The position numbers and the translations under genes are program-made. The notes under the pieces are model-generated. The model saw only the letters and a program-made list of their open reading frames with translations. It was not told the DNA's origin and made no database searches. Shown piece by piece: positions 34,451-43,903 of a DNA stretch of 64,000 nucleotides (position 1 is the first letter of the stretch; every line of letters begins with the position of its first letter). The stretch is taken from contig OZ240678.1 of assembly GCA_965198905.1 (NCBI GenBank), positions 62,001 through 126,000 of the forward strand, in the 5' to 3' direction. This DNA comes from CAHJWH01 sp965198905. GTDB taxonomy: Bacteria; Pseudomonadota; Alphaproteobacteria; Caulobacterales; Caulobacteraceae.

Positions 34451-34469
34451 GGCGAGCGGGCGGGCGACG

Positions 34470-35423
34470 ATGGACGAAGACTTCGCTCGCCTCGATCCCC
34501 GCGCCGCGCGGCTGCTGCAGATGCTGCGCGCCGGCGAGCGGCAGGACGGCGCCGCGCCAAGCGTCGAGGCGCGGCGCGAAAGCCTCAGGACCCTGGCCGA
34601 CCTGACCGCCGATCCCGTGGCGGGCGATGTGGCGCGCGAGCGACCGACCTGTCGCATGCGCGACGGCGCGGAGCTCCCGCTGGTCCGTTACGTCGCCGGT
34701 GGCGGTCCAGGCGGTGCGGCAGCGGCCATGCTCTACCTGCACGGCGGGGGCTGGGTGGCGGGGGACCTGGAGACCCATTCCGGCGTCTGCGCCGCCCTGG
34801 CCCGGGCCAGCGGCTGCCACGTCTTCGCCCTGGACTACCGTCGCGCGCCCGAGCACCCCTTCCCCGTCTCGATCCAGGACGCCGCCGACGCGCTGCGCTG
34901 GCTGGGGCGGGAGGCGCAGGCGTTGGGCGTCGATCCGCGCCGGCTCGTGCTGGCCGGCGACTCCGCCGGCGCCAACCTCGCCGCCGCCTGCCTGCTCGAG
35001 CCTGAGATCGCGGTGGGGGTGGCGCTGCAGCTGCTGATCTGCCCGATCCTGGACCTGCCCCGCACCACCGGATCGCGCGAGCGCTACGGCCGCGGCTTCT
35101 TCCTGAGCGCCGAGCGCCTGGCGCAGGACGCCCGCGACTATCTGCAAGGCGCCGATCCCGCAGCGCCCCAGGTCTCGCCGCTCCGCGCCGGGCGCCTGGC
35201 GCACCTCCCGCCGACCCTGATCCACGCCGCCGAATGCGACCCATTCCGGGACGAGGCCTTGGCCTATGCCGAGCGCCTGCAAGCCGAAGGCGTCGCAGCC
35301 CACGCCACCGTCCATCCCGGAATGATCCACTACTTCTACGCCCTCCCCCACATGATCCCTTACGCACGAGGAGCGCTGGGGCGGATCGGAGCCGAGGTGA
35401 AGGCGATGCTCGCCCTGGAGTGA
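34470..35423 (+). CDS. Alpha/beta hydrolase (hormone-sensitive lipase family)
   Basis: A 317-residue hydrolase with HGGGW (91-95) for the oxyanion hole, GDSAG with nucleophile Ser165, Asp257 in ECDPFRDEA and His287 in GMIHYFY. The family hydrolyses esters and some thioesters. Its position right after the carrier protein suggests it releases or transfers the carrier-bound product; that is not shown by sequence. No signal peptide. Confidence 0.88.
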   Translation: MDEDFARLDPRAARLLQMLRAGERQDGAAPSVEARRESLRTLADLTADPVAGDVARERPTCRMRDGAELPLVRYVAGGGPGGAAAAMLYLHGGGWVAGDLETHSGVCAALARASGCHVFALDYRRAPEHPFPVSIQDAADALRWLGREAQALGVDPRRLVLAGDSAGANLAAACLLEPEIAVGVALQLLICPILDLPRTTGSRERYGRGFFLSAERLAQDARDYLQGADPAAPQVSPLRAGRLAHLPPTLIHAAECDPFRDEALAYAERLQAEGVAAHATVHPGMIHYFYALPHMIPYARGALGRIGAEVKAMLALE

Positions 35424-35540
35424 TGAAGGCTGGGCTCGCTTAGCGCCACGCAGCAAATCCCGGTGGGCGGCGAGGGAGGCGACCGGACATTGCCTTTTAG
35501 CTGCGCGGTAATAGGCTGCCACGACTCTGCGGGGGACGTA

Positions 35541-35897
35541 ATGGGTGTAATTGGCATTGGCGGCGTCTTCTTCCGCTCCGCGGACCCGGACGCGCTCTCG
35601 CAGTGGTACAACGACCACTTCGGGGTCACTATGCAGGGCTACGAGCCGTGGCGCCAGGCCGCCGGGCCGACGGTCTTCATGCCTTTTGCCGCGACGACGG
35701 ATTACTGGCCCGGCGACAAGCAGTGGATGATCAATTTTCGCGTGGACAGCTTGGACTACACCCTAACCAAGCTGCGGCAGGCCAACATAGCCATAAAAAC
35801 GGAGGCGGCCTGGGATAGTCCGGAGACAGGCCGGTTCGCACGCATTTTCGATCCCGAAGGAAACCCAATCGAACTCTGGGAGCCGCCGCGGAAGTAA
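35541..35897 (+). CDS. VOC (glyoxalase/dioxygenase) family protein
   Basis: A 118-residue cytoplasmic protein starting MGVIGIGGVFFRSADPDALS (ATG 35541, preceded by gggggac). It shows the beta-alpha-beta-beta-beta pattern of one VOC module: DALSQWYNDHFGVTM near the start and GRFARIFDPEGNPIELWEPP at the end with metal-ligand Glu. Substrate unknown. Convergent with a related exported VOC gene 37 bases away. Confidence 0.8.
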   Translation: MGVIGIGGVFFRSADPDALSQWYNDHFGVTMQGYEPWRQAAGPTVFMPFAATTDYWPGDKQWMINFRVDSLDYTLTKLRQANIAIKTEAAWDSPETGRFARIFDPEGNPIELWEPPRK

Positions 35898-35934
35898 AAT
35901 CGCGACTGACGGATCAGTAGCTCCGCCAGCGGAT

Positions 35935-36378
35935 CTAGGTCGGCTGCCAGAACTCAATTTTAGTGCCGTCGGGATCGATTATCCAGGCGTACTTGCCGAA
36001 AGCGTCTTGGTCACGTTTCAGGATCGGCACTCCTTTCGTTGTCAGCCGGGCTAAGAACGCATCCATATCGTCGACGGCCAAGTTCAGCATGAAATCCCGA
36101 TTCGAGGGAGCCAGCTCATCGCTGTTCTGTGACACCGGAGACCAGACCGCCACCGGTGGGTGGCCCGGAGCGGCATAGGACAGCTTCGCTCCGCCCCAAG
36201 GCTTAATGTCCAGGCCGAGCACATCCCGGTACCAGGCAGACAGGGCCTTCGAATTGTTACTCCTGACGATCACGCCGCCAAGTCCGGTGACGTGGCCGGG
36301 AAATTGCGCCGAGGCCGGCCTGGTCGAGAGGACGGCTGCGCCGACCGAAGTTAGAGCAAGAACGTGTCGCAGCTTCAT
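35935..36378 (-). CDS. Exported VOC family protein
   Basis: A 147-residue protein starting MKLRHVLALTSVGAAVLSTR with a signal peptide ending near ASAQ, then a VOC module: GLGGVIVRSNNSKALSAWYR and KYAWIIDPDGTKIEFWQPT. It resembles its convergent neighbour at 35541 over the VOC part, so the pair is probably paralogous, one copy cytoplasmic and one periplasmic. Periplasmic VOC proteins are uncommon; function not known. Confidence 0.78.
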   Translation of the reverse strand: MKLRHVLALTSVGAAVLSTRPASAQFPGHVTGLGGVIVRSNNSKALSAWYRDVLGLDIKPWGGAKLSYAAPGHPPVAVWSPVSQNSDELAPSNRDFMLNLAVDDMDAFLARLTTKGVPILKRDQDAFGKYAWIIDPDGTKIEFWQPT

Positions 36379-36585
36379 TGCACCCCTCCAAATCGGCAAT
36401 GTCGAGATTACGCAACGGCGGAGACGCGACAAGAGCGGGGGCTCAGCATTTCCCGAGTCGGCAGCACTTAAGAGCGTATTTCCGGCAAACCGCCGCTCGC
36501 CATGGTCTCTCCCCCGCTTTGAAGCGCCGGGTTCGAGATGTTGCGCAAAATGTTGCGGGAGGTGAAACCGAGTAGCCTGTAGCGA

Positions 36586-38385
36586 CTAGATGCGCAGTTG
36601 GCCTGCTAGCAGCTTGGCGTAAGCCGCTGCGTCCCAGGCACGATAGCCGCCGTCCTCGCGCCAAAGCATCGGGCCGCTGATGCGTGCCGGATCGATCCCC
36701 TGCTCCGCCAGCGCGGTCTTCTTCAGCTTGAAGGTTTCGGTCGCCTGCAGGTCTTCGGACAGGCGCAGGAAGACCGGGCGCGCATAGACCGGCAGGCGGC
36801 CAGCGACATGGCGGGCGAGGTCTTCGGGATCGAATTCGGGCGTGACGGCGAGCGCGGCCATGCCCGCCCGCCCTTCGCAGCCCGGCAGCGCCACGCCGTA
36901 GACGGCCGCCGCGGTCACGCCGGGACAGCTCGCCAGCACGTCGGCGACCTCGGCGGTGGAGACGTTCTCGCCCTTCCAGCGGAAGGTGTCGCCGACCCGG
37001 TCGACGAAGTAGAAGAAGCCCGCAGCGTCCCGGCGCATCAAATCGCCGGTGCGAAACCAGGCGTCACCCGGGGCGAACACGTCGCGCAGCACCTTGCGCG
37101 CGCTGTCCTCGTCACGAGTGTAGCCTTCGAACCGGTTCGGGCCGCCCTCCTTGGCCGCGGCGATCCGGCCGATGGCCTCGCCGGTCTCGTCGGGGACGCA
37201 GCGGACGCAGCGACCGTCCGCGTCTCGGATCGGGACGCCCGCTTCCGGGTCGTAGCGCACGATGGCGGCCGGGAAGCGGTGGGCGAGGAAGGCCGGCACG
37301 CGCCCGATGGCGCCGGGCCGGCCCTCCACGTTGTAGAGCGAGAAGCTGCCTTCGGTCGCGGCGTAGAACTCCAGGATGCGGGGGATGGCGAAGCGATCCT
37401 GGAAGGCGGTCCAGACGTCCCCGCGCAGACCGTTTCCGCAGGCGAGGCGCAGGCGGTGGCTGCGCTCCAGCGGGTGCGGATCGCTGTTCAACAGGAAGCG
37501 GCACAGCTCGCCGATGTACTGGACGAGGGTGCAGTCGTGAGCGACCACCTCGTCCCAGAAAGCTCTGGCGGAAAAGCGCTCGCGCACGAACACCGAGCCA
37601 CCGTTCAGCAGCACGCCCCCTACCGCCACCACGCCGCCAACGCTGTGGTACATGGGAAGACAGTTGTAGAGCCGGTCGTCGGGGTCTGCGTCCATCATGC
37701 CGGCGAACCAGCCGCACCAGGTCAGCACCCGCGCATGGCTGACATTGGCGGCCTTGGGCAGGCCCGTCGTGCCCGAGGTGAAGATCAGCAACGCCCGGTC
37801 CGACAGCGCGGCGTCCGGCCCCCCTTCGGGCGCGAGGGGTGCGTCCGAGTAGGCGGACAGGTCCAGCCCCACGTTCGGCTCCATCAGCCACAGCGTCGGC
37901 GGCGTCTCGAGATGGGCGACCGCCCCGGCGTAGGCGCCGGCCAGCGAGGGCGCGAGCAACAGGGCGCGGGCGCCCGCCACGCGCAGTCCGTGGGCCAGGG
38001 CCTGCCCCTCCAGCTGGGTGTTGAGCAGGGCCACGGTGGCGCCGGTCCGGCTCACGCCTGCCCAGGCGGCGAAGTAGTCGGGCTGGTTGGGCGCGAGCAG
38101 CGCCACGACATCGCCCGGGCCATAGCCCTGCGCCCGCGCCCACCGGGTATAGCCCCGCGACCGCGCCGCCAGCTGACCGAAGCTCAGGCTCTGCGCCTCG
38201 GACAGGAGCGCCGGCGAGGCCCCGTATCGTTGCGCCAGCCCATCGAGCACCGCCGCCAGCGGGCGCCCGGAGGCCGAGGTCAGCTCGGCGGTGAGACCTA
38301 GCGCGCGGGCCCAGGCCTGGGTCACGCCCGTGGAGGTCTCCCGCGACGGTGGGGCGTCCTGGAGTGCGACGGCGGGAAGGCTCAT
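36586..38385 (-). CDS. Long/very-long-chain acyl-CoA synthetase (FATP-like)
   Basis: A 599-residue adenylate-forming enzyme: IFTSGTTGLPKAANVSHAR (AMP-binding P-loop), YNCLPMYHSVGGV, EFYAATEGSFSLYN, FRTGDLMRRDAAGFFYFVDR and GDTFRWKGENVSTAEV, with Lys in ETFKLKKTALAEQG near the C terminus. The YAATEG and DRVGDTFRWKGENV segments are those of FATP/very-long-chain acyl-CoA synthetases rather than FadD. Monocistronic on the minus strand. Confidence 0.9.
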   Translation of the reverse strand: MSLPAVALQDAPPSRETSTGVTQAWARALGLTAELTSASGRPLAAVLDGLAQRYGASPALLSEAQSLSFGQLAARSRGYTRWARAQGYGPGDVVALLAPNQPDYFAAWAGVSRTGATVALLNTQLEGQALAHGLRVAGARALLLAPSLAGAYAGAVAHLETPPTLWLMEPNVGLDLSAYSDAPLAPEGGPDAALSDRALLIFTSGTTGLPKAANVSHARVLTWCGWFAGMMDADPDDRLYNCLPMYHSVGGVVAVGGVLLNGGSVFVRERFSARAFWDEVVAHDCTLVQYIGELCRFLLNSDPHPLERSHRLRLACGNGLRGDVWTAFQDRFAIPRILEFYAATEGSFSLYNVEGRPGAIGRVPAFLAHRFPAAIVRYDPEAGVPIRDADGRCVRCVPDETGEAIGRIAAAKEGGPNRFEGYTRDEDSARKVLRDVFAPGDAWFRTGDLMRRDAAGFFYFVDRVGDTFRWKGENVSTAEVADVLASCPGVTAAAVYGVALPGCEGRAGMAALAVTPEFDPEDLARHVAGRLPVYARPVFLRLSEDLQATETFKLKKTALAEQGIDPARISGPMLWREDGGYRAWDAAAYAKLLAGQLRI

Positions 38386-38457
38386 GCCCGCCGCGCCTCA
38401 AGAAACGTGCCGTTCAGACGGGCGGCGCAGCCGGTTCGTCGGCCGTTGCGCGCCGGA

Positions 38458-38967
38458 TCAGTTCCCGGTTGCGGGCGGGACGATGGCCAGGAGCTGAAGC
38501 CGGAACACCAGCACGCTATTGGCCGGGATCGGCCCCGTCGCCTCATCGCCATAGCCGAGACTCGGGGGCAGGTAGAGGGTCCAGTCGTCACCCGGCCGCA
38601 TGAGCTGCAGCGCCTCGTTCCAGCCCGGCACGAGCTGACCCACCGTCATCACGATCGGTCCGCCGTTTGCTGCCGAGGAGTCGAACACGCTCCCGTTCGT
38701 CAGCCGACCTTCGTACGACACGCGCACCTGGTCGCCGAGCCTGGGATGGGCGCCGGTGGCCGGCCCGGAACGGGTAACCTTGTAGGCCAGCCCGGAGTCG
38801 GTGACGACCACGCCCGGCCGCTTGGCGGCCGCGGCCATGAAGGCGGCCGGATCCTGAGCCGCCGGAGCGGAGGCCTCGGGCGTAGCGGAAAGAGGCTGGG
38901 CCGCGTGAGCGCTAGATGCGAGCAGCAGGGCGGCGAGGGGGATGAACACGCGCATATCCAGCCCCAT
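38458..38967 (-). CDS. Exported FKBP-type peptidyl-prolyl isomerase
   Basis: A 169-residue protein (ATG 38967; ATG 38955 gives 165 residues and a similar signal peptide). Signal peptide VFIPLAALLLASSAHA, then an FKBP domain: VRVSYEGRLTNGSVFDSSAA, VPGWNEALQLMRPGDDWTLY, LPPSLGYGDEATGPIPANSV and LVFRLQLL. Periplasmic proline isomerase resembling FkpA/Mip but without a long N-terminal dimerisation helix. Confidence 0.92.
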   Translation of the reverse strand: MGLDMRVFIPLAALLLASSAHAAQPLSATPEASAPAAQDPAAFMAAAAKRPGVVVTDSGLAYKVTRSGPATGAHPRLGDQVRVSYEGRLTNGSVFDSSAANGGPIVMTVGQLVPGWNEALQLMRPGDDWTLYLPPSLGYGDEATGPIPANSVLVFRLQLLAIVPPATGN

Positions 38968-39116
38968 AGCCTCGCACCGAGCGCAGGTAAACGCTCGACC
39001 CGTCGCCAGAGCCGGAGCAAGCCGTCGCCGGCGCCTTGGTTGAACCCCGAACGCTTACGAGGCGTTCGAAAGGCCAGGCACGCCAGGCTTTCCGGCGGCA
39101 TTGCACGGAGAGCTTC

Positions 39117-39491
39117 ATGAGCGCCCCTTCCTATACCGTCGATGACTCGCATCTAGTATCGGCGAACAATCTGGCGGGGCAGACGCTGGTCGATCGTGGA
39201 GGCGACAAGCTGGGGGTGCTGAAGGAGCTGTTCGTCAACAAGCTGACCGGGCAGGTCGAGTTCGTCCTGGGGGCCACGGGCGGCTTCCTAGGCGTAGGCG
39301 AGAAGTTTCATCCGCTTCCCTGGGGTCTGCTCACCTATAATCACGCGCCCGAAGGCTATGTGGTGGCGGCGACCAAGGACGAAATCCGCGCCGCGCCGGC
39401 CTATGATCGTGACCAGCTCACCAGCACCAACTATAACTGGGGCGATCAGGTCCACCGCTACTTCACAAACCTGAAGCGCTCCGAGGCCTGA
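39117..39491 (+). CDS. PRC-barrel domain protein
   Basis: A 124-residue protein starting MSAPSYTVDDSHLVSANNLA (ATG 39117 after cacggagagc). LVSANNLAGQTLVDRGGDKL, LKELFVNKLTGQVEFVLGA and FHPLPWGLLTYN form a PRC barrel, a fold found in stress and RNA-binding proteins. The last part (DQLTSTNYNWGDQVHRYF) is common in stand-alone alphaproteobacterial PRC proteins. Role unknown. Confidence 0.85.
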   Translation: MSAPSYTVDDSHLVSANNLAGQTLVDRGGDKLGVLKELFVNKLTGQVEFVLGATGGFLGVGEKFHPLPWGLLTYNHAPEGYVVAATKDEIRAAPAYDRDQLTSTNYNWGDQVHRYFTNLKRSEA

Positions 39492-39763
39492 CCGGCGCTT
39501 ACGTGAAGTCGGCCTTTGGGTCGTTTCAGGAACAGGGAGGCGCGCCCGCGTAGTTTGGACAGACATCCCTGGTTATCTCCGGGGGCCTTAGCCGTCTCGT
39601 TAATAGATGGCGTCGGTGAAGCTGCCTGCGACGCCTTGGCGCGCCAGTCTTCGGCTTGGCTTTTCAGGCGATCCTTGTCGCGACCATAAGAGACGATCGA
39701 CGCCAGGCGATCGGCTTCCGCCGCCATCTTCAGACAATGGTCAGCATCCGGCGTGCGCATCAT
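39458..39763 (-). CDS. Small hypothetical protein
   Basis: A 101-residue frame. The first 45 residues (HCLKMAAEADRLASIVSYGR, DKDRLKSQAEDWRAKA) have the helical pattern of small cytoplasmic proteins common in Caulobacteraceae, and coding usage looks plausible. The C-terminal 40 residues look random and overlap the end of the PRC-barrel gene by 34 bases. It may be a real gene with a shifted or degraded end. Confidence 0.4.
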   Translation of the reverse strand: MMRTPDADHCLKMAAEADRLASIVSYGRDKDRLKSQAEDWRAKASQAASPTPSINETAKAPGDNQGCLSKLRGRASLFLKRPKGRLHVSAGQASERFRFVK

Positions 39764-39968
39764 ACCCCGAGCCTGACGACGATCCTGGCTTGTCTAAATC
39801 AGTGTACACCTCGCCGCAGCGCGGCAACGTCAGGTATTCACCGCCTATGATAGCTCAGCCAAGGTAATTAAGCGCTCGTAAGCCTTAAAAATCCGTTTGA
39901 CGTCTCTGTTGACCGTAGGCGGGCGGCAGGCGAAAGACGTCATCCATTCGGCCCGCCACAGGCTTTCG

Positions 39969-40298
39969 TCAGGCCTTCACGCCGGCTTCGCCCAGCCACT
40001 CCAGGATCTTGGACTTCGGCATGGCCCCGACCTTCATGGAGGCCATCTGCCCGTCCTTGAACAGCATAAGCGTAGGCACCCCGCGCACGCCGTACTTCGA
40101 CGGCGTGCCGGGACTGTCGTCGATGTTCACCTTGGCGATGGTGACCTTGCCGGCCAGCTCCTCGGAAATCTGATCGAGCGCGGGGGCGATCTGCTTGCAG
40201 GGGCCGCACCACTCCGCCCAGAAGTCGACCAGCACCGGCTGGCCGGCGCCCAGGACCTTGCTGTCAAAATCGGTGTCGGTGACCTTCACCGTGCTCAT
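39969..40298 (-). CDS. trxA: Thioredoxin
   Basis: A 109-residue thioredoxin with the active site FWAEWCGPCKQIAPALD (Cys31, Cys34) and cis-proline loop VRGVPTLMLFKDG. Normal length, no signal peptide, so cytoplasmic. It lies 85 bases downstream of addA on the same strand, the common addB-addA-trxA order in alphaproteobacteria. Confidence 0.96.
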   Translation of the reverse strand: MSTVKVTDTDFDSKVLGAGQPVLVDFWAEWCGPCKQIAPALDQISEELAGKVTIAKVNIDDSPGTPSKYGVRGVPTLMLFKDGQMASMKVGAMPKSKILEWLGEAGVKA

Positions 40299-40382
40299 CG
40301 TGATGCTCCACTGTCACGGGCCATCGAAGGCGGTCCCGTATGTCGGTGACCCATGTAACCCCCCCGCCCGCACGATCAAGCC

Positions 40383-43300
40383 TCAGGCCCGGGCGGAACC
40401 CAGCTTGCTCAGCGCTGCGGACATCATGTTTTCTGGGACGGGCGTGAGCTTTGGTCCATCGGTCCAGACCAGCGCGGCCTCCACCCTGCGGCCAGGGAAG
40501 ATGGCGCGCAGCACCGCGACGTAGATGGCGATCTGGGTGATGTAGCCAGGATCGGCGTCCTCGATCCGGTCGGGCGAGGGCCGGTTGGTCTTGAAGTCGG
40601 CCACCAGGATGCGCTCTGGCGTGACCAGCAGCCGATCCACCCGCCCGGACACCGCATAGCCGGGCGGCAGGTGCGGCGCGGTCCCGGCGACCGACGCTTC
40701 CGCCATGGAGCCGGGGGCGAACACCTCGGCGAAGCGGGGATCGCGCAGCACGCCGAGCGCGGCGTCCGCCATCTCCTTCCGCTGGCTGGGATCGAGATCG
40801 CGTTCCTTGTCGAGCAGGCGAGCGGCCGCGCGATCCCAGGCCTGGGGACCGAGGTCGGGCAGGAGCTGCAGCAGACGGTGGATCAGTTCTCCGCGGCGAA
40901 AACGTCCCAGCCCGAAATGCTGGGACAGCGGCGATGCGCCGGGACCGTACACGGCCTCTCCGGCCGCCGACGGTGCGGCAGGGCCTCCGTCCGCCTCCTG
41001 CGGCGCAAAGCGCGCCATCCATTTCGGAAGCTCGCCCATCGTCCCCTCAGAACTCGCCGAGGGCTTGCCGACCGCGGGATCGTGGCCGAACCTTTTGACC
41101 AGGCGGCCCCCCACCTCCAGCTCGCGCACCTGGCCGGCCAGGCTCGGGTGCTCGAAGGCGTCGCGCATGGGGGCCCACCAGCCCTTCAGCTTGTCGACAT
41201 CGGCCTTGGCGTTCACCCGCCCGGCGATCACCACCCGGTCCCGCGCGCGGGTCAGGGCCACATAGAGGAGCCGCATCGCCTCCTGCGCCTCCCTCGCCTC
41301 CCGCAGCGCGCGCACCTGACCCGAGGCGCCGCAGTCGGCCGTCTTGGAGGCGCACCACAGGAAGCCGCCGTCCGGCGTGTCGAGCAGCGGCGATCCCCGG
41401 GGCGCGCCGCCGCTCACCGTCTCCGGCAGGAACACGATGGGGGCTTCCAGTCCCTTGGCGCTATGGGCGGTCATAATCCGGACCTCCCCGCCCTGCCCCG
41501 GCTCCCGCGGGGCGTCCATCTCGCGCTTCACCGTGATGTCCAGCCGCGAGACGTGATCGGCGAAGCGTTCCAGGTCGCGGACGCCCCGGCTTTCGGCGGC
41601 CAGGGCCTGGGCCAGCAGCTCGTCCAGCGCGTCCCCCGCCTCTCCGCCGAGCCTGGTGATGAAGCGCTGGCGGACCGAGCGGCCGGCGGCGTCCAACCTG
41701 CTGAACAGACGCGAATACAGGGTGAAGGGCGGCTGCGTCGCCTGCGCCTGTACCCAGGCGATCAGCTCCAGCGCCGCGCGCCAGTCGTCGCGCTCATGCG
41801 CCCGACGCGACAGCTCCGACCACAGCTGGCCGGGCCGGCCGACGTCCTGCGGCCCCCGGGCGAGAGCGTAGAGGCTGTCCTCGTCCACGTCGCAAAGCGG
41901 GCTGCGCAGCACCGACGCCAGGGTCAGGTCGTCCCAAGGGAACAGCGCAACCCGGGTGAGCGCCAGCACGTCCTCGAACACCGGATGCTCGGACAGGCCA
42001 GCCGATCTGCGCCTGCGACGGGCACGCCGCGGTGCTTGCAGGCGCGCAGCAGCTCAAGGAACAACGCCTTGCGCTTGCGCACCAGGATCAGCACGTCGCC
42101 GAACTCGGCCGCCCGATAAGCCCGCGCCTCCTTGTCGTGGACCCTCTCCCCGCACCCAACGAGGCGCGCGATCTCGTCGGCGATGCGCTCGGCCAGCCGA
42201 CGGTAGGCGCCGCTGCGGCCGGCGGCGTCCAGGGGTTCGTCCCAGGCGCGACGCTCCTCCGCGGGCTCCTCGCGCTCGAGCTCCCACAAGTCGATGGTCC
42301 CCTCGTCGCTCGTGCGATTGGCGATGTGGCGCACGAGTTCGGCGGCGAAGTCTGAGCCGCTGCGGGGCTGCAGGGCGGCGCGATGCTCATGCGGCTCGAA
42401 CACCGCATCCACGAAGCCCAGCACCTGCGGCGTGGAGCGCCAGGACTCCAGCAGCGGGATGCGCGCGAACCCGTGGCCGACGCCGGCCGCCAGCGCGGCG
42501 TAACGATCCGCCTCCTGCGCCAACCGCTCCGGTCGCGCGCCCTGGAAGGAGTAGATCGACTGTTTCTCGTCGCCGACGATGAAGACGGTACGGGCGGCGG
42601 CCCGTCCCTCCGCGCCGTCACCGGAGAAGAACTCCCCGGTCAGAGCACCCAGGATGTCCCACTGTTCCGGGGCGGTGTCCTGCGCCTCGTCGAGCAGCAC
42701 GTGGTCCACGCCGCCATCCAGCTTGTAGAGCACCCAGGCGGCGTCCTCCCGATCGCGCAGCAGGCGCTGCGCACGGGCCACCAGATCGGTGAAGTCCAAC
42801 AACCCTCGCGCCGCCTTGGCGTGCTCGAACGCGCGAAGATAGACGCTGGCCAGGGTCAGGGCGTGGACGGTCGCCTGAGCGACCCGCGCCGCCTTGAGCG
42901 TTTCCGCCACCTGCATCAGCCGATTTCGCTCGGCGACCAGGCGCGCGTGCAGGACGGGATCGCGCTTCAGGGTCGAGGCGGTCTCGACCCATTTCGCCGG
43001 GTCGCCCTTGGCGGTGCAGAAGACCGCCAGCGCAGCCTGGAACGTCGCCTCGCCCCGGGTCGCCGCCTCGACCAACTCCGACATCTGCGTGGCGCACTTC
43101 TGGTCGCGGGGTCCGCTCGCCCCGAGCGCCGCGGCGCCCTTGCGCCAGAGCTCGACGTCCAGAACGGAGGGCGCCACGGCCGCCGCCTCCAGCGCCTCGG
43201 GCGAGACGGGATGGCTCAGGCCACACGTCCGCGACACGTCCTGCGCCAGCCCGGCCGGTCCGCCGATGCGATCCAGATAGGCGCCGATCGCCTCCCGCCT

Positions 43301-43903
43301 AGCCTGGAAGGTGGCGAACATCGCCTCGAAGCTCTGGAAGTCCAGCGCCGTCGCCATGGCCGCGTAGGCGGAGGAAACCTCCGCCTGCCCGGCCATGGAG
43401 ATGCGCGCGAGGGTGTCCCTCGCGTCGTCGGCGACCTCGACCGCGGCCGCGTCGTCCATGACGGTGAAGCCCGGCGACACGCCAGCCTCCAGCGGGAAGC
43501 GACGCAGCAGCTTTTCGCAGAAGGCGTGCAGGGTCTCGATCTTCAGCCCGCCGGGCGCCTCCAAGGCGCGAGCGAAGAGGGTCCGGGCGCGCGGCAGGTC
43601 GCGGGCGTCCTCGCCGATGGCCGCCAGCCGCTGCGTGAGCTGGTCGTTGTCCAGGGTGGACCAGTCGCCGAGCTGCTGGAACAGGCGGCGCTGCATTTCG
43701 GCGGCGGCGGCCTTGGTGTAGGTGACGCACAGGATCGCCTCGGGCCGCGCCCCGTGCAGCAGCAGCCGCGCCACCCGATCCACCAGCGTCTTGGTCTTGC
43801 CGGACCCCGCATTGGCGCTGACGAAGGCGGACCCGGCGGGGTCCGCCGCGAGCACCTGGGGATCGCGGACCGCCGGGTCGTGCATCGTGACGGCGAGGCT
43901 CAT
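40383..43903 (-). pseudogene. addA: AddA helicase-nuclease subunit, split by a one-base frameshift
   Basis: Two abutting frames together make a complete AddA of about 1170 residues. The first part (start ATG 43903) has Walker A VSANAGSGKTKTLVDRVARL, VLLDEAQDTAPEQWDIL and VGDEKQSIYSFQGARP. The second carries the C-terminal helicase motifs (IMTAHSAKGLEAPIVFLPET, LLYVALTRARDRVVIAG) and the RecB-like nuclease (ERILVADFKTNRPSPDR). The join is near 41996, where GVPVAGADRLA should continue LSEHPVFEDVLALTRV; adding one C after GGCC (coding strand) restores the frame. The ATG overlaps the addB stop (ATGA). Either a real inactivating change or a base missing from the assembly. Confidence 0.85.

Noticed and set aside
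40383..41981. A separate 532-residue nuclease gene
   Set aside because: It continues AddA exactly where the upstream frame loses conservation, so it is the second half of one frameshifted gene.
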